Below the pieces are notes generated by a model that worked only from the letters and a program-made list of their open reading frames with translations, did no database searches and had not been told where the DNA came from. A program made the translations under genes and the position numbers. A DNA stretch of 64,000 nucleotides, taken from NCBI RefSeq assembly GCF_014107495.1, contig NZ_CP041969.1, forward strand, positions 6,187,501-6,251,500, read 5' to 3'. The DNA comes from Cohnella cholangitidis. GTDB taxonomy: Bacteria; Bacillota; Bacilli; Paenibacillales; Paenibacillaceae. Shown piece by piece: positions 16,720 to 25,674 of the stretch (its first letter is position 1; each line of letters starts with the position of its first letter).

Positions 16720-18086
16720 TCAAGTCGCTTTATTTTCGGGTCGTGCTCACTTACATGATCGCCGTCATCGTCGGATTGGTAAGCACTTATTTTTTATCCC
16801 TGTACTTATTAGATTCCGTCGGAGACCGGTACGCGAATAAGCTTCAAGCCGATCTTGTGGAAGACGGCAAGAGCATTCAGGAGATCTATCGGCTTAACGG
16901 CGTCAACCGCGCGGATGAAATCATGAAGACGTCCAGTTACTCGGATCAATACGAAATCCGCCTGTACGATCAGGAAGGCAAGCTGATGATCCGGGACGGA
17001 AGAGAACCTGCGGACCTCTATATCATATCGGATCAGATCGTCCGCTCCGTATTGAACGGCGAAGAGTACAAAGGGATCGACGTTTCCCCGACGGAATTGA
17101 TCATCGGCTTTCCCTATGTGCAATCGGGCAATAAATACGCGCTTTTCGTCCAAGTATCCGAAAGTACCGTCGAATCGTTCGCGCAAATTTTGATCGTCTC
17201 GGCTTTGCTTATCAATTTATTTTTTGGCATCGTGGTCATCATCATAGGCGCCCGTTACTTGGTTAAGCCTCTGCGCGGGATGAGAGCGGCCGCCGAGAGA
17301 ATGGCCAAAGGCGAGTTCGATATCGAGCTCAAATGGGGTAAACGCAAGGACGAGCTAGGGCAGCTCGCGCAAAGCTTCAATTACATGGCCAGCCAGATGA
17401 AACAGCTAGAATCGATGAGGCAGGATTTCGTCTCGAACGTCTCCCATGAAATCCAATCGCCGCTCACGTCGATCTCCGGATTCTCCAAAGCGCTGCAGGA
17501 AAGCAATCTGTCGGATGAAGAGAGAAGCCGCTATTTAAGCATTATCCAGAACGAGAGCGAGAGGTTATCGCGGCTCAGCGATAATCTGTTGAAGCTGGCT
17601 TCCCTCGATTCGAAGCGTCATCCGTTCGAGCCTCGCATATACGATTTGGACGAACAGCTTCGCAAAGCGGTCGTCTCCTTGGAGCCGCAATGGTCGGCCA
17701 AGTCGATCGAATGGCGGCTGAATTTGCCGAAGACGAAAATCGTGGCCGACGAGGATCAAATGAACCAGGTGTGGAACAACGTGATCGGGAATAGCATCAA
17801 ATTTACACCTGCAGGCGGTCAGATCGGCATCGGTATCTTGAAGCACGTGGATCTTATCGAGATCGTCATTACCGATAACGGAATCGGGATTCCGCCGGAG
17901 GAGCATGCCAAAGTCTTCGAAAGATTCTATAAATCGGACCAGTCGCATAACAAAAAACATTCCGGAAGCGGACTGGGACTGGCTATCGTCAAAAAAATCG
18001 TAACGAGGCACCGCGGAGCGATCGAACTGAAAAACAACCCTAACGGCGGAACGATCGCCGTCGTCAGATTGCCTAACCGCATCTAG
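16716..18086 (+). CDS. Two-component sensor histidine kinase
   Basis: A 456-residue kinase. TM1 is at about residues 8-31, an extracytoplasmic sensor at 33-155, TM2 at 157-178, HAMP at 180-232, and HisKA with SNVSHEIQSPLTS (His244; the X-box has Gln-Ser where most kinases have Arg-Thr). The ATPase domain has NNVIGNSIKFTP, DNGIGIPPEEH and GSGLGLAIV. It is the cognate of the overlapping response regulator and the last gene before a strong terminator at 18101. It closes a possible operon of adaptor, ATPase, permease, sigma factor, response regulator and kinase. Confidence 0.93.
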   Translation: MIKSLYFRVVLTYMIAVIVGLVSTYFLSLYLLDSVGDRYANKLQADLVEDGKSIQEIYRLNGVNRADEIMKTSSYSDQYEIRLYDQEGKLMIRDGREPADLYIISDQIVRSVLNGEEYKGIDVSPTELIIGFPYVQSGNKYALFVQVSESTVESFAQILIVSALLINLFFGIVVIIIGARYLVKPLRGMRAAAERMAKGEFDIELKWGKRKDELGQLAQSFNYMASQMKQLESMRQDFVSNVSHEIQSPLTSISGFSKALQESNLSDEERSRYLSIIQNESERLSRLSDNLLKLASLDSKRHPFEPRIYDLDEQLRKAVVSLEPQWSAKSIEWRLNLPKTKIVADEDQMNQVWNNVIGNSIKFTPAGGQIGIGILKHVDLIEIVITDNGIGIPPEEHAKVFERFYKSDQSHNKKHSGSGLGLAIVKKIVTRHRGAIELKNNPNGGTIAVVRLPNRI

Positions 18087-18100
18087 CATGCAAACGAAGA

Positions 18101-18144
18101 AACCAATGAAAGGGAACTTTCTCCCTATGTCATTGGTTTTTTTT
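18101..18144 (+). terminator. Rho-independent terminator
   Basis: AACCAATGA pairs with TCATTGGTT around a second small stem (AGGGA/TCCCT), followed by eight T. It sits 15 bases after the kinase stop and ends the MacAB-sigma-two-component unit. Confidence 0.85.
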
Positions 18145-18173
18145 GCTATGTCATAGTATATTCATATTCGTGT

Positions 18174-18197
18174 TATACACTGTTGCGGAAACAACAG
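18174..18197 (+). promoter_or_regulatory. Candidate -10 and dyad operator upstream of the RND pump
   Basis: TATACA (18174-18179) could be a -10 element; the -35 region is weak. Directly after it is the inverted repeat CTGTTG-N6-CAACAG (18180-18197). A regulator bound there would block initiation. The half-sites resemble the TGTTG-N6-CAACA dyad in front of paiA. Confidence 0.4.
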
Positions 18198-18256
18198 GTG
18201 AGATTTGCCAGACAGCTTAGCGGAATATCGATACGAATTTGCAGGAGGGTTAGCTG

Positions 18257-21200
18257 TTGAAGTCATTAATTCAGTTTTCCATGAACAAAATCGCGGCGAT
18301 GATCATCTTAATCGCGATCGTGCTTGGAGCGGGAAGCTTTTCGGGGAACTCGCTGAAGGTCGAGAACATGCCCGACGTTTCTTTTCCGTACGTCATGATC
18401 AATACGGACTATCAAGCATCGCCGCAAGACGTAATGAATCTTGTAACGAAACCTATCGAGAGCAAGGTAGCCAACGCTGAAGGTTTAAAGATGCTAAGTT
18501 CGACTTCAAGCGATGGGTTTTCTTCGATTTTTCTCGAATTCAATGAAAAGGTAAATATCGATAAGACGAAGCAGGATCTCGAAAGCTTGGTTCAGAGCGT
18601 GAACTTGCCGAGGGAAGCGGGCAGACCTGTCGTCGCTACCATAGGTTATGCTTCGTTCCCAGTTTATTATTTGGCTGTTCGGGCTAAGGATACGATGTCC
18701 CAGACCGAGCTCGATCAACTATACGAGGAAGAATTGAAGCCCGGTTTCGAATCCGTTAGCGGATTAGACCATATCGATACGATCGGGGCACGCAAATCTT
18801 CCCTAGACATTCAGTTGGATGCGGGAGCTATGGCCGCATACGGTTTGACGCCTACGATGGTGACTGCTTCCATGCAGTCGTCGATGACGAATGGATCGGT
18901 GGGGATCGTTAAATTCAATGGCAACTCCCAAATCGCCCGGGTAAAGGGAGAACTGGAAAGTCTATACGAACTGGAAAATATGGAGATCGTGACGCCAAGC
19001 GGCCAAACGCTACTCTTAAAGGAAGTCGCGGCAATCAAAGCGATTAGCGAATCTACCTTTATCGCCCGAATAGACGCCAAACCCGCAATCGGCATTCATC
19101 TGTACAAATCCGGCGCGACGAATGCCGTCGATTTCTCCAACGCGACGAATGATTTGATTAAAGGATGGGAGGCTGCTTATCCGGGGATCGCCTTTAACAA
19201 GGTTTACGATAGCGCCGACGAAGTAAGAGAGTCGATCAGCGGGTTGTTAAGAGAAGGGGTAATGGGAATCATCCTAGCCTCCCTAATGATCTTATTGTTC
19301 TTACGTAACATGAGAATGACGTTGATCGTCATCGTGTCCATCCCGCTTTCCATCCTGATCACCTTGGTCATGATGAAAACGATGAACCTCACCTTGAATA
19401 TCATGTCCCTCGGGGGAATGTTCATCGCCGTAGGCCGAATCGTCGATGACAGTATCGTCGTTATCGAGAGCATCTACGCCAATCTGCAGAAAGCGCAGAA
19501 GCGGAACGAATCGGTCATCCTTCTCGCCGTGAAGCAGGTTGCGATGGCGATCTCGTCATCGACCTTCGTAACGGTCGGAGTATTCTTGCCTATCGCTTTC
19601 GTGTCGGGCATTATCGGAGGTTTCTTCAGGCCTTTTGCCTTGACGGTTTCATGTGCCCTATTGGCTTCTTTGTTAGTGTCGTTAACGGTTATTCCGATGT
19701 TGGCGAAGCTTATGGTGCTTAGGAATTCCAAAGCGATATCCGTTACGGAGCATGACGGCGGCAAATTAACTTCGTTCTACGAGCGGGTATTGGTCTGGAG
19801 CTTATCCAACCGGATCAAGACGCTGTTGTTTTCCGGAATTTTGTTGATAATGACTATCGTCGTTACCGTGCCGAACCTGCCTACCGGGTTTCTTCCGGAA
19901 AGCGAGCCCGACAAGAAAATGGATTTTACGATCAAGTTGCCTAACGATACGTCCTTCGATAGCACGAATCTGCAAGCCGAACAAATCGAGAAGCTGTTGC
20001 AGGAAGCCAAGGATGAACAGGGTAAAGAATTGTTTACGTTCGTGGAATCTCTCGTCGGCTATAACGGGAGCGAAGATCGCGTTCCTTACGTCATCGATCT
20101 CATTACGGAAGTGAACGAGCAAGCCGATCCCGCGTTAATCAAGGAGGAGTACAGCAAACGAATACTGGCCCAATTGCCTAAAGGCTCCGAAGTGCTCCCC
20201 GGCGCGCTGACGGGCGGAGACGGTTTTTCCTCGGTTGATTTCACTTACGTCATCTACGGAGACGACCAACAAATCCTGGAGCAAGCCTCCGCATCGATCA
20301 AGGCAAAAATGAAGGAGTTCAAGGAACTCAAAGAAATTAAAGACAGCTTGGGAGATGCGAAGACGGAGATACAAATTACGGTTAATCCGTCCAAAGCCAG
20401 ACAATTCGGCTTATCCGTCTCGCAAATTCGCGATCTGACCGGAGAATGGATCGGAAGATACGAGCTAGGCAACGTTCGGCTTGACAATATCGGTTATCGG
20501 ACCGCGATCGAGCTTGCGCCCAAAGACAAAAACTCGCTAGCTCAATTAGGGCAAATGCCGATTCAGACCGCTAACGGAAACACGGTGTTCTTGAATGAAG
20601 TCGCCAAGCTCGAAGAAGTGAAGTCGCCTCTCGAGTTAAGACGCGAGAGCCAGAAACTGATGGTAAGCTTAACGGCGAAGATCGATTCCGCGGACAAAGG
20701 AACGATTAGCGCCCAAGTATCGGATGCTTTGAACGAGCTTGAGCTTCCTTCCGGGGTTACGACGTTGACGCGCGGCGTCAGCATGGACATGGAGGAAGGG
20801 TTCTCGCAACTGTTCGCGGCCATGGGAGCAGCCGTTGCGATCGTATATTTAATCATGGTTCTCTGTTTCGGTAACGCGGGAACACCGTTCGCAGTGTTAT
20901 TCTCCTTGCCTTTGGCGGTCATCGGCGGTTTGCTCGGCTTGTTGATCGCGCGCGAGTCGATTAACATTACTTCATTGATCGGCTTCCTGATGCTCATTGG
21001 TATTGTCGTTACCAATGCCATAGTACTGCTCGACCGTACTCAGCAGCTTAGGAAAGAAGGCTACCTTGTTCGCCACGCTTTGATCGAATCGGGGAAAGTA
21101 CGTCTCAGACCGATCATAATGACAGCGGGCGCGACGATTGCGGCGATGGTTCCGTTAGCGCTCGGTCTCTCGCATGGCACGCTGATATCCAAAGGGTTGG

Positions 21201-21355
21201 CGGTAGTCGTAATCGGAGGGTTGGTTACTTCGACGATCTTGACGCTAGTCGTAGTGCCGATAATTTACGAGTTAATCGAATCCTTGAAAGCCAGAACTAG
21301 CCGTTTGTTTCGCCGCAGCGAACAAGCGGAGCAAAGCCAAAATCTGAGCGTTTAA
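18257..21355 (+). CDS. RND-family efflux permease (SwrC/AcrB type)
   Basis: A 1032-residue RND transporter with the duplicated topology of the family: TM1, a large extracytoplasmic porter loop (about 35-320), TM2-6 (about 325-490), TM7, a second loop (about 540-830), and TM8-12 (about 840-1010). The proton-relay region in TM4 reads AVGRIVDDSIVVIES with paired Asp. Gram-positive relatives include SwrC, linked to surfactin self-resistance and export. A TTG start at 18257 is supported by GGAGGGT 6 bases upstream. A lipoprotein adaptor follows 25 bases later. Cargo is unknown; an amphipathic or hydrophobic compound is likely. Confidence 0.93.
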   Translation: MKSLIQFSMNKIAAMIILIAIVLGAGSFSGNSLKVENMPDVSFPYVMINTDYQASPQDVMNLVTKPIESKVANAEGLKMLSSTSSDGFSSIFLEFNEKVNIDKTKQDLESLVQSVNLPREAGRPVVATIGYASFPVYYLAVRAKDTMSQTELDQLYEEELKPGFESVSGLDHIDTIGARKSSLDIQLDAGAMAAYGLTPTMVTASMQSSMTNGSVGIVKFNGNSQIARVKGELESLYELENMEIVTPSGQTLLLKEVAAIKAISESTFIARIDAKPAIGIHLYKSGATNAVDFSNATNDLIKGWEAAYPGIAFNKVYDSADEVRESISGLLREGVMGIILASLMILLFLRNMRMTLIVIVSIPLSILITLVMMKTMNLTLNIMSLGGMFIAVGRIVDDSIVVIESIYANLQKAQKRNESVILLAVKQVAMAISSSTFVTVGVFLPIAFVSGIIGGFFRPFALTVSCALLASLLVSLTVIPMLAKLMVLRNSKAISVTEHDGGKLTSFYERVLVWSLSNRIKTLLFSGILLIMTIVVTVPNLPTGFLPESEPDKKMDFTIKLPNDTSFDSTNLQAEQIEKLLQEAKDEQGKELFTFVESLVGYNGSEDRVPYVIDLITEVNEQADPALIKEEYSKRILAQLPKGSEVLPGALTGGDGFSSVDFTYVIYGDDQQILEQASASIKAKMKEFKELKEIKDSLGDAKTEIQITVNPSKARQFGLSVSQIRDLTGEWIGRYELGNVRLDNIGYRTAIELAPKDKNSLAQLGQMPIQTANGNTVFLNEVAKLEEVKSPLELRRESQKLMVSLTAKIDSADKGTISAQVSDALNELELPSGVTTLTRGVSMDMEEGFSQLFAAMGAAVAIVYLIMVLCFGNAGTPFAVLFSLPLAVIGGLLGLLIARESINITSLIGFLMLIGIVVTNAIVLLDRTQQLRKEGYLVRHALIESGKVRLRPIIMTAGATIAAMVPLALGLSHGTLISKGLAVVVIGGLVTSTILTLVVVPIIYELIESLKARTSRLFRRSEQAEQSQNLSV

Positions 21356-21380
21356 TTTTGCGAATAAGGAGTTATAGCAT

Positions 21381-22565
21381 ATGAAAAGATCGAAATGGGC
21401 GTTAGTTCTATTGTTGGTTAGTTCCGCGGCGATTGCCGGGTGCTCGTCCAACGCTTCCTCGACGGAAGAGCCTACCGCGGCGGTGGCGGAGAACGAACCC
21501 GCGGTGAAAATTGAAGCCGTACAAAAGCAAAGCATGGGGGAGCCGCGCGAACAAGTGGCGGAAGTCATTGCTTCTTCCCGGGTCGACATCACGGCTGAGG
21601 CCGGCGGCCTCCTGCTTAAACTCGTGAAGTACAACGGAGAACAAGTGAAAGCGGGAGAAGTCATTGCCGTTCTCGACAACAAGAATGCGTTCATCGAGAA
21701 AGAAAAAGCGGAAGCCGCTCTTAAGAGCGCCGAAATGTCGCTCATCAATTCTAAGGTAGAGCTGACGGCGAGACGTTTGGAATTGACGAATTCCGTCGAT
21801 AAACTGAAGGATTTGCTGAAGCAGCAAACAAGAGAAGCCGATGAATCCGGGAAAGAAGAAACGATGAGAAGTTTGCAAGTGGCGATGAAGCAACTGGAGG
21901 CATTGCAAGGGGACGAGGCTACAGCCGCTCTTGAGGCGCAAGTCGAAACTTCAAGATTAATGCTCGAGCAAGCGCAAACCTCGTGGGGAAACGGTGAAAT
22001 CAAAGCTCCCGCGAGCGGGGTGTTAACCGACGTGAAGGTCGACTCCGGCACTAGCGTTCAAGCCGGAAGCTTGTTCGGAATCGTGCAAAATACCGATAAA
22101 GTGAAAATCAAAGCGCAATTAACCGAACCGGCAGCGCAGTTGGCCCGCAACAAACGCGAGCTTGCGTTCAAGCTGTCAACCGGCGAAGCGTCGCAAAAAA
22201 AGGCGAAAGTGATTTATTTGTCGGAGGTTGCCGATTCGAGCACGCGATTATACGCGATTGAGCTAGAGGTGGATAATTCCGATCGACTGCTCAAGCCCGC
22301 TTCCCGCGTACAGTTGCAGTTGACGACGCCAGAGGAAGAAAACGTAGTGGCCGTTCCTTCGTTAAGCATCGTGCGGGAAGGAACGGAGACGTTCGTATTC
22401 CTTCTGAACGGAAGCAAAGCCGAGAAAAGACAAGTAAAGCTAGGTCGCATCAACGGGCCTTATCAAGAGGTATTGGAAGGCCTTAACGTTGGCGACAGCC
22501 TAATCGTATCCGGTCAGCATGCGCTGGATCAGGGTCAGACCGTTAAGGTAGAACAAAAGGAATAA
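21381..22565 (+). CDS. RND efflux adaptor, lipoprotein (HlyD/AcrA family)
   Basis: A 394-residue adaptor with a lipoprotein signal peptide (lipobox IAGC at about residues 18-21). It has a biotinyl-lipoyl half motif (ITAEAGGLLLKLVKYNGEQV), a coiled-coil hairpin at about 105-200 rich in Glu, Lys and Leu, the second lipoyl half (IKAPASGVLTDVKVDSG) and a C-terminal barrel and proximal domain (VSGQHALDQGQTVKV). It is coupled to the RND gene (25 bases apart, AAGGAG ribosome-binding site). As in other Gram-positive pairs, no TolC-like channel gene accompanies it. Confidence 0.92.
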   Translation: MKRSKWALVLLLVSSAAIAGCSSNASSTEEPTAAVAENEPAVKIEAVQKQSMGEPREQVAEVIASSRVDITAEAGGLLLKLVKYNGEQVKAGEVIAVLDNKNAFIEKEKAEAALKSAEMSLINSKVELTARRLELTNSVDKLKDLLKQQTREADESGKEETMRSLQVAMKQLEALQGDEATAALEAQVETSRLMLEQAQTSWGNGEIKAPASGVLTDVKVDSGTSVQAGSLFGIVQNTDKVKIKAQLTEPAAQLARNKRELAFKLSTGEASQKKAKVIYLSEVADSSTRLYAIELEVDNSDRLLKPASRVQLQLTTPEEENVVAVPSLSIVREGTETFVFLLNGSKAEKRQVKLGRINGPYQEVLEGLNVGDSLIVSGQHALDQGQTVKVEQKE

Positions 22566-22632
22566 GGCGTTCGTTCGTGTTTCATAAAAGTACGGTTCGT
22601 TGTCTTATTCGAGATTGGGGGTAATGGCTTCG

Positions 22633-23214
22633 ATGACATCCACCATCGATGTGAATGGAGTATATGACACTTGGGTAACTCCCCATCTGGTTGATCTGAA
22701 GAAATATTGTCTGTATTTGACGAAATCAGGCTGGGACGCGGAGGATTTGTTCCAAGAATCGTTGCTTAAGTCATTGGTCTTCTTCATCCATACCAAACCT
22801 TATCTGGATGTAAAGCTGTTTCTTATGCGCGTAGCCAAAAATTTATGGATAGACGAGTGCCGCAAAAAACAGAGGAGAAGACGGCTCGACTTAGCCGATC
22901 CTTCGAAATCGTACTACACAGATAATGATTACGTGGAAATTCGCAGCGCAATCGAATGGTTATCCGAGAGATTTCCGCGACGAAATATCGAAATGTGGCT
23001 ATTATTCTATTATTTCGGTTACTCGATGCAAGAGATCGCGAACGATATGGGCTGCACGACGTCGACGATTAAGTCCATCCTGTTTCGAACCCGGGCTATG
23101 CTTCGCAAACGAGAAGAATTAACCGGAAATCGCAAAGTCATTCAATTCGACGTGGAGCGATGGTCGCACGCCATTATGCAGGATCGTCCGCGAGGCATAA
23201 TATCGCGAGTCTGA
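22633..23214 (+). CDS. RNA polymerase sigma factor (ECF-like), efflux-linked, copy 2
   Basis: About 193 residues, paralogous to the sigma factor at 15404. Shared blocks include VTPHL, DL(R/K)KYC, WDAEDL, RVA(R/K)NLWID(D/E)CRK, AIEWL(A/S)ER(L/F)PRRNI, YFGY and the C-terminal GNRKVI followed by DVERWS and MQDRP. Regions 2 and 4 are present. The start is uncertain: ATG 22633 gives the best spacing (10) from GGGGGT at 22617-22622; ATG 22624 and TTG 22600 are alternatives in frame. It is the last gene of the RND-adaptor unit, repeating the pump-then-sigma arrangement of the MacAB cluster, again with no anti-sigma neighbour. A terminator follows at 23232. Confidence 0.88.
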   Translation: MTSTIDVNGVYDTWVTPHLVDLKKYCLYLTKSGWDAEDLFQESLLKSLVFFIHTKPYLDVKLFLMRVAKNLWIDECRKKQRRRRLDLADPSKSYYTDNDYVEIRSAIEWLSERFPRRNIEMWLLFYYFGYSMQEIANDMGCTTSTIKSILFRTRAMLRKREELTGNRKVIQFDVERWSHAIMQDRPRGIISRV

Positions 23215-23231
23215 CGAGTCTGATCTACCCA

Positions 23232-23264
23232 AGCCCCGAACCGTTTCGGTTCGGGGCTCTTTCT
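23232..23264 (+). terminator. Rho-independent terminator
   Basis: AGCCCCGAACCG, a TTT loop, CGGTTCGGGGCT (12-bp perfect stem), then CTTTCT. It ends the RND-adaptor-sigma unit. Confidence 0.88.
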
Positions 23265-23317
23265 ATGCTATAATTAGCACAGTAAACAATAGAGAGAGTA
23301 GGGTGCGTAACGCATAA

Positions 23318-24478
23318 ATGAAAATCCAAAGCCGCATGGTCATTTTGTTCATTTTTTTGATAACCGTCTATTCCAGCATTAACTATTATATCGGCTGGCA
23401 TTTGACGGATTGGCTAGACGCCGTTGGAATCTCGTATTCCCCGTGGTCGTTCTGGATCCCGTTCGGAATTATCGCTTATGGTTACATCCTGGGACGGTTT
23501 CGGCTTCCGGCCGTATTGCTTCCGGCGGGCAGGCTGCTGAAAGTCATCGGATCTTATTTTATTTTTTTTATGGAAGCCGCTTTTCTATTGTTCGTCTTAT
23601 ACGATCTGATTAAGTTGATCGTTTATGCGACGGGCAGCGCAATGACCGACTACTCTCTCTACGCGGGAAGCGCGGTAGTGGCTCTGCTGATCGTGTTATT
23701 CGCTATCGGTTCGCGCAATGCATGGAGCCCGATCGTTCGGCAATATGAATTGAACATCGATAAAGAACCTATCCCTGGAGGGCAGGTAGAATGGACGGTT
23801 GCCGTAGCATCCGATATCCACTTAGGAAACACGGTAGGACGGAAGCATCTTGCTAAGCTTGTTAGTCGAGTGAACGCGATGAAACCGGACTTAATCTTGT
23901 TGCCCGGCGACGTGATCGACGATTCGATCGAGCCTTATCTTCGCAATCGGATGGGCGAGGTGCTCGGTCAACTCAAATCGGAACGCGGCATCTATGCCGT
24001 ATTAGGCAATCACGAGTATTTCGGCGGACATATCGAGCAATATGTCGCGGAAATGAAAAAAATAGGCATACAAGTGCTTCGCGATGAGACGGTGGATATC
24101 GGAGGGGAACTGAGCATCGCCGGGCGCAAGGACAAAACGGCGGAGTCCGCGGAGCCTTCTAGGCGGCTTGGCGTAAACGAACTTATCTCTTCTTTGGATC
24201 ATGCCAAACCGATTATTCTTATGGATCACCAGCCAACGAAGTTTGCGGCGGCAGCGGAGGCGGGCGCCGACGTTATGCTCAGCGGACATACTCACCGAGG
24301 GCAGTTCGCGCCAAACCACTTGATTACGAAAAGACTGTTCGAGCTCGATTGGGGATATATGAGGAAGGGGGCCATGCATGTCGTGGTCTCATCCGGGTTC
24401 GGATCTTGGGGACCGCCGATACGCATCGGAAGCCGCAGCGAAATCATTCAACTTCGAATCCTGTTAGGGAATAAATAA
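23318..24478 (+). CDS. Membrane-anchored calcineurin-like metallophosphoesterase
   Basis: A 386-residue protein with about four hydrophobic segments in residues 5-145, then a metallophosphoesterase domain. Metal ligands are visible in order: SDIHLGN (D-x-H), LPGDVIDD (GD), VLGNHEYFGG (GNHE) and SGHTHRGQF (GHTH). The family (YkuE/YaeI type) hydrolyses phosphoesters, and some members cleave lipid A precursors such as UDP-diacylglucosamine; the substrate here is unknown. It is monocistronic, with TATAAT at 23268-23273 in the upstream gap. A hairpin without a clear T-run follows. Confidence 0.88.
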   Translation: MKIQSRMVILFIFLITVYSSINYYIGWHLTDWLDAVGISYSPWSFWIPFGIIAYGYILGRFRLPAVLLPAGRLLKVIGSYFIFFMEAAFLLFVLYDLIKLIVYATGSAMTDYSLYAGSAVVALLIVLFAIGSRNAWSPIVRQYELNIDKEPIPGGQVEWTVAVASDIHLGNTVGRKHLAKLVSRVNAMKPDLILLPGDVIDDSIEPYLRNRMGEVLGQLKSERGIYAVLGNHEYFGGHIEQYVAEMKKIGIQVLRDETVDIGGELSIAGRKDKTAESAEPSRRLGVNELISSLDHAKPIILMDHQPTKFAAAAEAGADVMLSGHTHRGQFAPNHLITKRLFELDWGYMRKGAMHVVVSSGFGSWGPPIRIGSRSEIIQLRILLGNK

Positions 24479-24500
24479 AGCCGGACAGATAACCGCACAC

Positions 24501-24546
24501 AAAGCCTTGCGATCCCATCGAATACGATGCGAAAGCAAGGCTTTCG
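24501..24546 (+). terminator. Possible terminator hairpin
   Basis: AAAGCCTTGC (24501-24510) and GCAAGGCTTT (24535-24544) form a perfect 10-bp stem with a 24-base loop. The T-tract is poor, so termination efficiency is uncertain. Confidence 0.5.
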
Positions 24547-24606
24547 CTTGTTTAAAGCACATCACTTAAAATTAATGTCGTATTTAAGGCTGTTGACTCT
24601 TTTATA

Positions 24607-24647
24607 TTGTGTCATAAATGATAATATGATATACATTATATATGTAT
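24607..24647 (+). promoter_or_regulatory. Candidate promoter and dyad upstream of glpX
   Basis: TTGTGT (24607-24612), a 17-base spacer and TATACA (24630-24635) form a moderate promoter. The inverted repeat ATACAT-N5-ATGTAT (24631-24647) overlaps the -10 and is a candidate operator. A similar ATACAT-N4-ATGTAT dyad precedes the carbamoyltransferase gene at 52213. Confidence 0.4.
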
Positions 24648-24671
24648 TAACAGTCAATTGGAGGGTTTTAT

Positions 24672-25637
24672 ATGGAGAGAGAATTAGCATTGGAAATCGT
24701 TCGCGTAACAGAATTAGCAGCGTTGGCATCCGCCCCGTGGATGGGGCGCGGCGATAAAATCAACGCGGACGGAGCTGCGACCTCCGCGATGAGGGCGATG
24801 TTCGATTCTATCTCGGTTACGGGCACGGTTGTTATCGGCGAGGGCGAGATGGACGAAGCGCCTATGCTCTACATCGGCGAACAGGTCGGAAGCTTGAACG
24901 GACCCGAGGTAGACGTTGCGGTCGATCCGTTGGAAGGGACGGAGATCGTCGCCAAAGGACTGAACAATGCCATGTCCGTTATAGCCATAGCGGATAAAGG
25001 CAATTTGCTTCATGCTCCGGACATGTATATGGAGAAGCTAGCGGTCGGGCCTCAACTCGTTGGCAGACTCAAGCTGACGGATCCGATGGAGGTCACTTTA
25101 ATGAAAGCCGCGGACGTGTTGAACAAAAACGTATCCGAACTAACGGTTATGGTCTTGGATCGGGTAAGACATGAATCGTTGATCAAGACTTTGCGCAAAG
25201 TCGGCGTAAGAATCAAATTTCTGTCCGACGGCGATGTGGCAGGAGCGATGGCGCCGGCATTTCCCGAGGCGGGCATCGATCTGTACGTCGGTTCGGGAGG
25301 AGCTCCCGAAGGCGTTCTGGCAGCAGCCGCTTTGAAATGCCTGGGAGGAGAAATCCAAGGAAGATTGATGCCTTCGGATGCCAACGAGTATGCGAGATGT
25401 TTGCAAATGGGCATCGACGACCCATACAAAGTGCTGACCATGACGGATATGGTGGGCACGGATGACGTCATATTCGCGGCTACCGGAGTTACTCCGGGAG
25501 AATTCCTGGGCGGCGTGAGATACTTGCCGGACGACCGGGCAGAGACGCATTCGATCGTTATGCGCGCCAAGACGAGAACGATCCGATTTATTAAAGCGAT
25601 ACACTATTTGCCTAATAAAAAGTTTATAAACGACTAA
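24672..25637 (+). CDS. glpX: Class II fructose-1,6-bisphosphatase
   Basis: A 321-residue GlpX-type enzyme that converts fructose-1,6-bisphosphate to fructose-6-phosphate in gluconeogenesis (Li-sensitive, Mn/Mg-dependent family). The length equals the Bacillus enzyme. Motifs include SAPWMGRGDKINADGAATSAM, IGEGEMDEAP and the metal-binding VDPLEGT. GGAGG precedes the ATG. It is monocistronic with a strong terminator directly after. Its placement next to the rhamnose operon fits growth on sugars that enter through dihydroxyacetone phosphate. Confidence 0.95.
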   Translation: MERELALEIVRVTELAALASAPWMGRGDKINADGAATSAMRAMFDSISVTGTVVIGEGEMDEAPMLYIGEQVGSLNGPEVDVAVDPLEGTEIVAKGLNNAMSVIAIADKGNLLHAPDMYMEKLAVGPQLVGRLKLTDPMEVTLMKAADVLNKNVSELTVMVLDRVRHESLIKTLRKVGVRIKFLSDGDVAGAMAPAFPEAGIDLYVGSGGAPEGVLAAAALKCLGGEIQGRLMPSDANEYARCLQMGIDDPYKVLTMTDMVGTDDVIFAATGVTPGEFLGGVRYLPDDRAETHSIVMRAKTRTIRFIKAIHYLPNKKFIND

Positions 25638-25643
25638 TCCTGT

Positions 25644-25674
25644 AAAAAGACCCGAATGGTTCGGGTCTTTTTTT
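25644..25674 (+). terminator. Rho-independent terminator after glpX
   Basis: AAAAAGACCCGAA, a short TGG loop, then TTCGGGTCTTTTTTT. It is symmetrical enough to work in both directions. Confidence 0.9.

Noticed and set aside
21272..22051. A Ser/Ala-rich minus-strand frame opposite the RND adaptor
   Set aside because: It is an antisense shadow of the coiled-coil region of the adaptor, with low-complexity composition and no start signal.
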